6,054 nt of DNA from an archaeon (GTDB lineage Archaea > Thermoplasmatota > Thermoplasmata > Methanomassiliicoccales > Methanomethylophilaceae), in assembly GCA_024399225.1 (NCBI GenBank), contig JAKSHV010000072.1, positions 1 through 6,054 of the forward strand, written 5' to 3'. Shown one piece after another: positions 1-5,788 of this stretch (the stretch's first letter is position 1; each line of letters opens with the position of its first letter). The position numbers were made by a program, and so were the translations under genes. The notes under the pieces were generated by a model. That model was given only the letters and a program-made list of their open reading frames with translations. It made no database searches and was not told the DNA's origin.

Positions 1-19
1 GGAGGGCAATGGGATTCCT

Positions 20-346
20 TCAGAAAATGTCGAGGTTCTTCGGGATCTTGTTCTTCTTGCTGAGGTTGATTGCCTGAGTCTTGGTGTACCTGAACCTTAC
101 ATCGCATTTGGAAGGTTCGAAATCCCAGACAGAGATGATGAGAAGGTCTCCTTCCCTGATCCACATCCTCTTCTTGATCTTTCCAGGGATGCGTCCGACA
201 CGGGACTGTCCGTCCTCGCACATGACCCTGATCTTGGATGCTCCGAGCAGCTGGTCGGCGATTCCGAACATTTCTGCTTCTTTGATGTTAGGCAGACGTA
301 CACGTGTTACGTCCTCTTCAGTACTCTCGAAAGGTCCATCTACCAT
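20..346 (-). CDS. eif1A: Translation initiation factor aIF1A
   Basis: This 108-residue protein is the archaeal counterpart of eIF1A and bacterial IF1. It binds the small ribosomal subunit in the cytoplasm near the A site and helps initiator tRNA and mRNA recruitment. The S1/IF1-type OB fold spans about residues 13-87. It includes the family signature around TRVRLPN, GASKIRVMCEDG, RVGRIPGKIKKRMWIREGD and a C-terminal RYTKTQ. Length is normal for the family. The ATG at 346 is chosen because a Shine-Dalgarno AAGGAGA (354-360, minus strand) lies 7 nt before it and the homologous region starts soon after. The stop is TGA. The gene is the leftmost here, and any operon partner downstream lies outside the window; only 19 bp follow the stop. 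Identification is firm from the sequence motifs. Confidence 0.95.
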   Translation of the reverse strand: MVDGPFESTEEDVTRVRLPNIKEAEMFGIADQLLGASKIRVMCEDGQSRVGRIPGKIKKRMWIREGDLLIISVWDFEPSKCDVRFRYTKTQAINLSKKNKIPKNLDIF

Positions 347-353
347 AGTAATT

Positions 354-360
354 TCTCCTT
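354..360 (-). promoter_or_regulatory. Shine-Dalgarno of aIF1A
   Basis: AAGGAGA on the minus strand lies 7 nt before the ATG at 346. It supports this start and shows that this gene is translated from a leadered mRNA, unlike the genes starting at 4149 and 5024. Confidence 0.75.
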
Positions 361-372
361 TGACTTCGCCAT

Positions 373-396
373 TAAAATATAATATTAATAATATTG
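373..396 (-). promoter_or_regulatory. A/T-rich TATA region, aIF1A promoter
   Basis: This is a run of almost pure A/T (AATATTATTAATATTAT and so on, minus strand). It lies 27-50 bp upstream of the aIF1A start. A TATA element centred near 390 would start transcription near 364 and leave a leader of about 18 nt that includes the Shine-Dalgarno. The exact box cannot be fixed by eye because several TATA-like words overlap. Confidence 0.4.
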
Positions 397-401
397 GTAG
401 A

Positions 402-426
402 GAAACGCATTGATTTGTAGCGTTTC
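402..426. repeat. 7+7 bp inverted repeat between divergent promoters
   Basis: GAAACGC (402-408) and GCGTTTC (420-426) are perfect inverted copies separated by 11 nt. Arm centres are 18 bp apart. The element sits just upstream of the aIF1A TATA region and about 35 bp before the tRNA box. It has the layout of a dimeric repressor or activator site, but no regulator is identified. Confidence 0.4.
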
Positions 427-460
427 CGGTATGTATATCCGTGTTCTCCTCTCAGTAAAC

Positions 461-470
461 TTTTTATTTA
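461..470 (+). promoter_or_regulatory. TATA box of tRNA-Glu
   Basis: TTTTTATTTA is centred about 26 bp before the first base of the tRNA at 493, the normal archaeal TATA-to-start distance. A second TATA-like word, CATATATAGG (474-483), is too close to the tRNA to start it at its 5' end. Confidence 0.5.
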
Positions 471-492
471 GCTCATATATAGGCGCAACTAC

Positions 493-565
493 GCTCTAGT
501 GGTGTAGCGGCCAATCATGAGGCCCTTTCGAGGCCTCGACCCGGGTTCAAATCCCGTCTAGAGCA
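493..565 (+). tRNA. tRNA-Glu, anticodon UUC
   Basis: A 73-nt cloverleaf can be drawn by eye. The acceptor arms GCTCTAG (493-499) and CTAGAGC (558-564) pair perfectly, followed by discriminator A565. The anticodon stem AGGCC/GGCCT (520-524, 532-536) closes the loop CTTTCGA, giving anticodon TTC at 527-529, which reads GAA and GAG. The T arm has loop TTCAAAT with four good pairs and one C-U mismatch at its base (C541 is part of the 5' side, T557 the 3' side). The 3' CCA is not encoded, as is common in archaea. No intron is seen. A short TTTT (567-570) follows and may end transcription. The gene converges on the transporter gene with only 4 nt between them. Confidence 0.93.
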
Positions 566-569
566 CTTT

Positions 570-1931
570 TCAACAATTCAGGTGTGGCAGACCTGCTTTC
601 ATTTGTTTCGAGTAGTGTGCTGCAAGGCCTACCATCAGCAGTCCTCCGAAGATGTAAACGATGACGCACGCCACGATGACTGCGTGGAATGAGTACATCG
701 AACCGATTGCATACGCACCGAGTTTCACAAGTCCCCACAGCAACATGGCTATTGTGGAGATCTTGGATTTTCTGAGGACCTGGAGCATGCATGAACCTAT
801 CTTCCTGAATCCGTCGAAGGGGGTGAAGATACAGAACATCCTCATGACCCAGACAAGTTCATCCTTATGGTCTGCCATGGTGTCGGAGACGGTAAAGACA
901 GACATCAGGGGCTCGGCGAAAATGAATATCAGCACGGCTAGGGCGGAAGTGATAACGAACGACAGTTTGGCCGCGTAGACCATTCCGACCTTCATTTTTT
1001 CGACATCCCTCTGTCCCAGTGCCGCTGAACAAACGGGAATCATGGCGGCACCAAGGGCTTCCGCGATGACTATCACCAGGGATGAATACCTGAAAGGAAC
1101 ATTGTACAGCATGACTCCGATGCTTCCTCCCGCTATGATCAGAAATATCCTTTGGAACACGTTGGTGGTACCCGTGACAAGGGCCTCCGCTGTACGAGGT
1201 CCGCCGATACCGAAGACTTCTCTGATGGCTGATTTGTCGGGCTGGAAATGCCTGAATCTTATCTTGACTTCCATCTGATCGGTGGCATACCAATACAGAC
1301 CCAGCATTACGGAAATTAGTGCACCTAATGCTGTCGCCCATCCTGCGCCGGCAACCTTCAAATCGAGACCAAACATCAGGATGGGATCGAGGACTACGTT
1401 CAATGCGGCAGAGATAAGCAGGAGCATCATCGATTTCACTCTGGCGCCTTCTGCACGTAAAAGCCCGGATAAGATGCCATTAAGGATGAGTGCCGATGCG
1501 AGAAGGATGAACGGAAGGACATATGCCTTGCTGTTTTCGCGGACGTCATCCGCACCCATGAGGGTGATGATCGGATCTATGAGGATGAACATCAGGACCG
1601 ATGCGAACACGGATGAGATGAGTCCGAGCACAAGGGAGTTGGCGGCGAGAACATTCGCACGTTCTCTGTTGTTCTCACCTAGGCGGAACGAAACGGTAGA
1701 GGCCGCACCTACTCCGAGTCCGATTCCCGAAGCAGTTATGAGCCAGTATATCGGGGACATCATCGATACGGCGGCCATAGACATGTCACCGAGAAGGGTG
1801 GTCCAATAAGTGTCGATGAATTGGTTCAGCTGTATGACCAGGTAGGAAAACGCAAGTGCCAGCACCAGGGAGCGGATGGCCTTTTTCGGTTCCCCGAGAA
1901 GAGTTTCAAGATCCTTTCCGTTCTGTTTCAT
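570..1931 (-). CDS. MATE-family multidrug/metabolite efflux transporter
   Basis: This 453-residue integral membrane protein has about twelve hydrophobic segments in two homologous MatE halves (roughly residues 20-215 and 240-435), the usual size for the MATE (NorM/DinF) family. Members export cationic or amphipathic compounds by Na+ or H+ antiport. Recognisable family stretches include SPIYWLITASGIGLGVGAAS (59-78) with the following SFRLGENNRE, a GLLRAEG turn (156-162), LNVVLDPILMFG (177-188) and GAGWATALG (195-203), with second-half parallels such as GTTNVFQR and EALGAAMIPVCSAALGQ. The short cytoplasmic N-terminus has no signal peptide. The start ATG overlaps the stop of the HAD-like gene by 4 bp (ATGA), so it is the last gene of a three-gene operon and is probably translationally coupled. 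The stop is TGA. The substrate cannot be read from the sequence; the operon context suggests a product or intermediate linked to the two upstream proteins. Confidence 0.93.
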   Translation of the reverse strand: MKQNGKDLETLLGEPKKAIRSLVLALAFSYLVIQLNQFIDTYWTTLLGDMSMAAVSMMSPIYWLITASGIGLGVGAASTVSFRLGENNRERANVLAANSLVLGLISSVFASVLMFILIDPIITLMGADDVRENSKAYVLPFILLASALILNGILSGLLRAEGARVKSMMLLLISAALNVVLDPILMFGLDLKVAGAGWATALGALISVMLGLYWYATDQMEVKIRFRHFQPDKSAIREVFGIGGPRTAEALVTGTTNVFQRIFLIIAGGSIGVMLYNVPFRYSSLVIVIAEALGAAMIPVCSAALGQRDVEKMKVGMVYAAKLSFVITSALAVLIFIFAEPLMSVFTVSDTMADHKDELVWVMRMFCIFTPFDGFRKIGSCMLQVLRKSKISTIAMLLWGLVKLGAYAIGSMYSFHAVIVACVIVYIFGGLLMVGLAAHYSKQMKAGLPHLNC

Positions 1932-3067
1932 TCTACCTTCTTGGTAGATTTACCGGCGTATTTGTTGAAAAGCGATTCCCTGAATGATTCACTCTTGACG
2001 GCGATTTCATCCACATTGTAACGGGTCACATGGTAGACTTCGGGAAGATTGTCCGGGTGTCTCCTGAGCATCTCGTCGAGAAGGTTGCGGTCGGGGAAGT
2101 CAGTAGTCTCCAAGTATTCTCTGTTCCAGTTATCGATAAGGTCGAAGACGCCCTGGATTCCTGTGGAATAGAATTTTGCTACGAGCACTGCGGCTACTAT
2201 GCAGTCATCGGAGATCACTGCGACGTTGCATCCGTGGACTGCTATCTCGCTTCCATTGAACGCCATCGAGAGTCCGTTTCCGTCCTTGATGAGGTCCATT
2301 GCCTGGAAGTCGATTATCTCTCCGCCGATGTAGATGGTTCCGTCAAGGTCGACCTGAGTGGACTTCCTCATGTCGAGAAGGGAATACGCCTTCTCGTTGG
2401 GTCCGACGGTGACCATGTTCTGAATCATGTCGGCGGCCTCGGTTCCCTGAAGTCTCTTCAGGAATATGTCGTCGAGGGTGGTGATCATTCTGGACTCATC
2501 CTCATCGAGTGTGGAGGGAACGTTGAGTTCGTATTGCACCGTGGAAATCTTCAGTGCCTCGATCTCCGCTGCCATGGCCCTGAGCTCCCTGCAGGCCTTC
2601 ATGGGCATGGTGGTGTTGTCAAGGTCCAGGAACGATGCCGATACGATAGGGATTGGTACACCAATCTTCTCGCAGAGTGCGTGCGCAGCATGCTCATAGC
2701 ATTTGGCATCGATGAGGACAGGCATGGTGTTTGTGAAATAATCCATGACCTCTGCGGCACCCTTCATCATCTGGATGTTTTCATCATAGTACTTTCTAGC
2801 CTCATAATCGGTTACCCCGAAGGCTTTCAGGAAAGGTGCCAGTAGCTTGGAACTATCGGAATTGTTGTTTACGTCGTCTCTGTTGAGGATGTAGGTGACG
2901 ACGTCGTCGTAACGGTCGAGAAGGTCATAGATCTTCCCGCCGTTGGGGATGAACTCGACGGCTAAATCCCTCACGGGGTTGCTGGGGGTGAGGAATCCCT
3001 GGGGTTCGATGATGATCTGCTTGTCATGCATGAATCCCATTTCTGCCATCGGGTTGACTTCATCCAT
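1928..3067 (-). CDS. Archaeal HAD-like protein (EhaR/COG4030-type) with degenerate catalytic motifs
   Basis: This 379-residue soluble protein resembles the archaeal haloacid-dehalogenase-like family that includes EhaR of methanogens. Shared stretches are FIPNG (39-43), YDDV, LAPFLKAFGVT (76-86), an MKGAAEVMDYF helix, the CYEHAAHALCEKIG region (123-136), YIGGEIID (246-253) and GLSMAFNGSEIAV followed by NVAVISD. As I remember the family, motif I is DCEGPIS and the aspartate is the nucleophile. Here the aligned stretch is EPQGFLT with Glu21 in the Asp position. The first Asp of the GDSITD motif is Gly248 or Gly249, and the motif II Ser/Thr is not obvious. It is therefore likely a non-hydrolytic or altered HAD protein. 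It starts directly after the TGA of the formyltransferase gene, with AAGGCG as a likely ribosome site about 8 nt upstream. The stop is TGA. Family assignment is fairly secure; the role is unknown. Confidence 0.75.
   Translation of the reverse strand: MDEVNPMAEMGFMHDKQIIIEPQGFLTPSNPVRDLAVEFIPNGGKIYDLLDRYDDVVTYILNRDDVNNNSDSSKLLAPFLKAFGVTDYEARKYYDENIQMMKGAAEVMDYFTNTMPVLIDAKCYEHAAHALCEKIGVPIPIVSASFLDLDNTTMPMKACRELRAMAAEIEALKISTVQYELNVPSTLDEDESRMITTLDDIFLKRLQGTEAADMIQNMVTVGPNEKAYSLLDMRKSTQVDLDGTIYIGGEIIDFQAMDLIKDGNGLSMAFNGSEIAVHGCNVAVISDDCIVAAVLVAKFYSTGIQGVFDLIDNWNREYLETTDFPDRNLLDEMLRRHPDNLPEVYHVTRYNVDEIAVKSESFRESLFNKYAGKSTKKVE
1932..1948 (-). promoter_or_regulatory. Small hairpin over the ribosome binding site of the MATE gene
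   Basis: On the minus strand TCTACC and GGTAGA form a perfect 6-bp stem with the 5-nt loop AAGAA, ending right before the ATG at 1931. The Shine-Dalgarno-like AAGGT is split between loop and stem. Ribosomes finishing the upstream gene would open it, which fits translational coupling. The stem is weak, so this is only a suggestion. Confidence 0.3.
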
Positions 3068-3886
3068 TCATATCGCCTTGTCAACGTTATCTGAGAGATC
3101 GTAAGGTCCGTCGAGTTTCTTTCCGTCGCACCAGAGTCTCTTCTCTTTGATGCAGACCTTTCCCTCGGCGAATAGGCGGATGGTGGCAACGATGAGAGGG
3201 AGTTCCCTTTTGGCACCGTCCTCGCGGATCTTCTTGAATAAAGGTTCGTTCTCCCCCTCCTTTGCCTTGATCTCATCGAGGCTGGAGGTCTTGAGCTTCT
3301 CATAGAACTGTGCCCAAAGTGCGTCGTATTCTCCGCCACGTATGGGGAAACCACAGTAGGTGAGTGCATCACCGCGGTCATGTTCCTTGGTGCAGATGTG
3401 CATCATGACTCCCTGGGTATCGGCATCTTCCTTGATGAGCTGCCAGATGACTTCCTGCCAGGTTCCTTTGGGTCCGGTGGGGAGTGCAGGATGCAGATTG
3501 AGCATATCGTAGTAATCGCAGGTCTCGTCATCCATCCATAGCATATATCCTGCGAGGATTCCGAGGTCCTGTCCGTAGGTACCGGTCTTCTCACGGAGCA
3601 CTTTTCCATATTCCATGCCCCATGCGACTTCATCTTCTTTTCTGAGCTCGGGCTTGAACTTCTTCCAGGATTCGGTGACGAGGGGGATTCCGTATCCGTC
3701 GACCATGTCGAAGAATATCTGCCTCTGTTCCTTCCTGGAGTTGGGGGCCTCAGTATTGTCCCAGTTGCAGAATACGAACGGGATCTCGATATCCAGGGTT
3801 CCTTTTTCCTTTTCGTCCATGACGGCTTTGAGGAGATTCCTGGAACCAGGGCCCCTTCCGGTGGAGAACCAGCCAAGCTTAAGCAT
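3068..3886 (-). CDS. PurN-like formyltransferase
   Basis: This 272-residue protein has the 10-formyl-tetrahydrofolate-dependent formyltransferase fold of glycinamide ribonucleotide transformylase (PurN). The N-terminus carries a phosphate-binding-like turn, STGRGPGSRNLLKAV (8-22). The core reads LGILAGYMLWM (108-118) followed by LNLHPALP (129-136). N130 and H132 match the catalytic Asn and His of E. coli PurN, and D170 in KEHDRGD matches its catalytic Asp. The C-terminus (LIVATIRLFAEGK, then LWCDGKKLDG) matches the end of PurN. It is longer than PurN (about 200 residues), mostly through an N-terminal extension around 25-105 and a charged insert at 200-228. The catalytic set is complete, so it should be active; the acceptor may be GAR or another amine. 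It is the first gene of the operon, with a TATA box 21 bp upstream. The ATG at 3886 is preferred because the one at 3896 is out of frame and soon stops. The stop is TGA. Confidence 0.85.
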   Translation of the reverse strand: MLKLGWFSTGRGPGSRNLLKAVMDEKEKGTLDIEIPFVFCNWDNTEAPNSRKEQRQIFFDMVDGYGIPLVTESWKKFKPELRKEDEVAWGMEYGKVLREKTGTYGQDLGILAGYMLWMDDETCDYYDMLNLHPALPTGPKGTWQEVIWQLIKEDADTQGVMMHICTKEHDRGDALTYCGFPIRGGEYDALWAQFYEKLKTSSLDEIKAKEGENEPLFKKIREDGAKRELPLIVATIRLFAEGKVCIKEKRLWCDGKKLDGPYDLSDNVDKAI

Positions 3887-3906
3887 AATTCCCCATTGTT
3901 CACGTT

Positions 3907-3915
3907 CTATATAAG
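3907..3915 (-). promoter_or_regulatory. TATA box of the formyltransferase operon
   Basis: CTTATATAG on the minus strand is a near-consensus archaeal TATA element centred about 25 bp from the ATG at 3886. Transcription would start at or next to the start codon, so the mRNA is probably leaderless; no Shine-Dalgarno is seen before this ATG. Confidence 0.65.
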
Positions 3916-3922
3916 TGGCTCT

Positions 3923-4054
3923 TTAAGTATGCGATGTGGCGGTTCCATCCTGGCTATTCATTTCACCAAGGACCGTCTTGACATCACCATATTGTATTGC
4001 TGGATTGAGTGATACCATATTTGTCGATACGAAATCCGTAAAATCATCTGCCAT
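3923..4054 (-). CDS. Possible small protein, 43 residues, unknown
   Basis: A minus-strand ORF begins ATG at 4054 (MADDFTDFVSTNM) and ends with TAA at 3923, 36 bp before the formyltransferase start. The product is acidic at its N-terminus, with no cysteines, no membrane segment and no family I recognise. An A/T-rich AATAATTATA (4071-4080, minus strand) lies about 22 bp before the ATG, a reasonable position for a leaderless start. Against it: the frame is short, codons such as ATA, TCA and CAA are unlike those of its neighbours, and the operon has its own TATA box directly after it. It could be a real regulatory or leader peptide, a decayed gene remnant or chance. Confidence 0.35.
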   Translation of the reverse strand: MADDFTDFVSTNMVSLNPAIQYGDVKTVLGEMNSQDGTATSHT

Positions 4055-4100
4055 TTTCTTCGAAAATCAGTATAATTATTCGAAAAACGATACCAGATTT
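4011..4100. repeat. Direct repeat GATACCAnATTT, two copies
   Basis: GATACCATATTT (4011-4022) and GATACCAGATTT (4089-4100) differ at one of twelve positions and start 78 bp apart. A shorter related word, CGATACGAAATC, lies at 4025-4036. The second copy lies 20 bp upstream of the nadX TATA element. They may be regulator half-sites; the first copy also lies inside the possible small ORF. Confidence 0.35.
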
Positions 4101-4103
4101 TCG
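4053..4103. repeat. TTCGAAAA direct and inverted repeats upstream of nadX
   Basis: TTCGAAAA occurs at 4059-4066 and again at 4079-4086, exactly 20 bp apart (about two helix turns). CGAAAATC (4061-4068) is repeated inverted as GATTTTCG (4096-4103). ATTTTC/GAAAAT (4053-4058, 4062-4067) forms a further small palindrome. The cluster occupies the place of an operator between the leftward genes and nadX, so it could control either or both. Confidence 0.45.
4071..4080 (-). promoter_or_regulatory. Possible TATA box of the 43-residue ORF
   Basis: AATAATTATA on the minus strand is centred about 22 bp upstream of the ATG at 4054. It sits between the two TTCGAAAA copies, so a protein bound there would block it. 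Support is limited to composition and distance. Confidence 0.3.
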
Positions 4104-4119
4104 TAATTAGGGAAACCAA

Positions 4120-4130
4120 TTAATAAGTAA
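4120..4130 (+). promoter_or_regulatory. TATA box of nadX
   Basis: TTAATAAGTAA, preceded by an A-rich GGAAACCAA that could serve as the BRE, is centred about 24 bp before the ATG at 4149. There is no Shine-Dalgarno before that ATG, so a leaderless transcript is likely. Confidence 0.55.
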
Positions 4131-4148
4131 TTCATTTAACACAGATTC

Positions 4149-4955
4149 ATGAGGATTACTATCGTCGGCTGCGGTTCTATCGGTTCCAAATTGGCCAAGG
4201 CCGCTGATGACATGGATGAAGTCAAGAGGATCTACCTGGTGGATATCAGGAAGGATCTTGCTGACAAAGTAGCAGCAAGTCTGAAGAAGGCTATCGTAGT
4301 GGACTCCATTGAGGATGAGCTCTACCACTGCGATCTCGTCATCGAGGCATCTTCCCAGGCAGCAGCAAGGGAAATTGCACCTCGTGTCGTATCTAGAGGA
4401 GTCGACATGATGATCATGTCCGTCGGTTCTCTTGTTGATGACGAATACAGGAACGCACTGTTCCAGAAGGCAAAAGAGCACGAGGCGAAGATTTTCATTC
4501 CCACCGGAGCACTCTGCGGTGTGGACGGACTTCGTTCCGCATCCGGTGACGAGATCCTTTCCGTCACCCTCACCACTACCAAAGGGCCCAAGTCCCTCCT
4601 CGGTGTCCAGTTCCTTATCGATAACGGAATCGATGTGGAGAAGGTAACCGAGAAGACCGTCGTATACGAAGGTTCCGCCAGGGAAGCAGTCAAGATCTTC
4701 CCCAAGAACATCAACGTGGCCGCAACCGTCGCCCTCATGGGAATCGGTTTCGACAGGACCAAGGTCAAGATTATCGTCGATCCTAACACCACCAGCAACT
4801 CCCACGAGTTGAAGGTGGAGGGTAACTTCGGTACCTTTGCATCCACCACCTACAACGTTCCTTCCCCCGACAACCCCAAGACCTCTTACCTTGCGGCACT
4901 TTCCGCAATCTCCGCACTCAAGAGGATCTGCAGGAACGAGTGGTTCGGAATCTGA
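4149..4955 (+). CDS. nadX: L-aspartate dehydrogenase (NadX type)
   Basis: This 268-residue cytoplasmic enzyme oxidises L-aspartate to iminoaspartate with NAD(P)+. NadA (quinolinate synthase) then uses iminoaspartate in NAD biosynthesis, so NadX replaces the oxygen-using L-aspartate oxidase and suits an anaerobe. The N-terminal Rossmann fold starts with VGCGSIG (6-12) and has an acidic VDIRKD at the end of strand two (31-36). CDLVIEASSQAAA (61-73) and the IPTGALCGVDGLRSAS stretch (117-132) are typical. The C-terminal domain holds NPT-like VDPNTTSNSHE (210-220). His219 lies 49 residues from the end, matching the catalytic His189 of the A. fulgidus enzyme, and is followed by the GNFGTF and NPKTSYLAALSAI motifs. 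Length is slightly above the usual 236-265. Start: the Rossmann strand begins at residue 2, so the ATG at 4149 is secure. It reads away from the repeat-rich region and ends with TGA before a stem-loop. No other NAD genes are visible. Confidence 0.93.
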   Translation: MRITIVGCGSIGSKLAKAADDMDEVKRIYLVDIRKDLADKVAASLKKAIVVDSIEDELYHCDLVIEASSQAAAREIAPRVVSRGVDMMIMSVGSLVDDEYRNALFQKAKEHEAKIFIPTGALCGVDGLRSASGDEILSVTLTTTKGPKSLLGVQFLIDNGIDVEKVTEKTVVYEGSAREAVKIFPKNINVAATVALMGIGFDRTKVKIIVDPNTTSNSHELKVEGNFGTFASTTYNVPSPDNPKTSYLAALSAISALKRICRNEWFGI

Positions 4956-4963
4956 AACTCCAC

Positions 4964-4982
4964 GGCCCCGTAAATCGGGGCC
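4964..4982 (+). terminator. Stem-loop after nadX, followed by a T-rich tract
   Basis: GGCCCCG (4964-4970) and CGGGGCC (4976-4982) form a perfect 7-bp GC stem with loop TAAAT, starting 8 nt after the nadX stop. A T-rich tract (TTTTTATTTTCTT) follows at 4994-5006. The hairpin and T tract are separated by 11 nt, so this is not a bacterial-style intrinsic terminator; in archaea the T tract alone can end transcription. Confidence 0.6.
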
Positions 4983-4993
4983 TTCATCAACCA

Positions 4994-5004
4994 TTTTTAT
5001 TTTC
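4994..5004 (+). promoter_or_regulatory. TATA-like box of the M24 peptidase gene
   Basis: TTTTTATTTTC is centred about 25 bp upstream of the ATG at 5024, with no Shine-Dalgarno nearby, which again suggests a leaderless mRNA. The same T-rich stretch may end the nadX transcript. Confidence 0.5.
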
Positions 5005-5746
5005 TTAACGAATATGTGGTATTATGGCAAGTTCTAGAACAGAGAGACTTATGGAAAATGCAGAGGGTCTCGATGCGATCATTATCGCCAATGACGGCGA
5101 GCCCTTCCTCGACTCATCCTTCTGGTATGTCACCGAACAGAACTCCGGATGCTTCGAGAGTTCCTATGCTGTTGTGAAGAAAGACGGTTCCATGGACGTC
5201 ATCGTCAATGTTCTCGAAGAAGAGACTGCACGTACCGGAAAAGGTGATGTCAAGGTCTATCACAGCAGGGCAGACCTGGAGACCTACTTCCGCGATGCAC
5301 TCAAGGGATGTCAGAACGTCGGATTCAATGTCCACAACGCCTCCTACGCCTCTGTCATGGGAATCAAGAAACTCGTCGATTTCGATTTCAAAATCACCGA
5401 TGCATCCGATGCACTCGCCGCAACCTATGCAATCAAGGATGCAAAGGAGATTGAGGCCACACGTAAGGCATGCAAAATCTCCTCGCAGGTGGCCATGGAA
5501 CTTCCCGGATACATTTCCGAAGGAGTGTCCGAGAAGGAGGTCGCAGCCAAGATGGACGCACGTATGAGGGAACTCGGCGGAACCGGTAACGCATTCGACA
5601 CCATCGCGGCATTCGGTGCAAACGCATCACAGCCCCACTACATGCCCGGTGACTACAGGATCAAACAGCACGATGTCGCACTGTTCGATTTCGGTACCAA
5701 GTACGATCGCTACTGTTCCGATATGACCCGTACCGTGTTCCTCGGC

Positions 5747-5749
5747 TAA
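5747..5749 (+). other. In-frame TAA, codon 242 of the M24 peptidase
   Basis: TAA follows TRTVFLG and precedes PSD. In many M24 peptidases this place reads GEPSDE-like, so GAA to TAA (one G-to-T change) is the likely history. Confidence 0.8.
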
Positions 5750-5788
5750 CCTTCCGACATCCTGAAACGTGCATACGATGTCGTTCTC

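Noticed and set aside
340..372. A 10-codon ORF (MAKSKEKLLW, stop TAG) overlapping the aIF1A start
   Set aside because: It is too short to support, and the AAGGAGA within it is better read as the ribosome site for aIF1A.
527..529. The idea that the local tRNA-Glu is a suppressor reading the peptidase stops
   Set aside because: Its anticodon is TTC, which reads GAA/GAG; it does not pair with UAA or UAG at the first codon base.
2030..2845. A 271-codon plus-strand open frame opposite the HAD-like gene
   Set aside because: Its product has no recognisable motif, and the opposite strand carries a coupled operon gene with conserved stretches.
3929..4012. A 27-codon plus-strand ORF (MRCGGSILAI...) in the intergenic region
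   Set aside because: It is short, has no ribosome site or placed TATA box, and is the shadow of the minus-strand 43-codon frame.
4107..4994. A 295-codon minus-strand open frame opposite nadX
   Set aside because: nadX is a clear family member on the plus strand. The antisense frame gives a Gly/Asp/Val-rich protein with no domain and is explained by codon bias of nadX.
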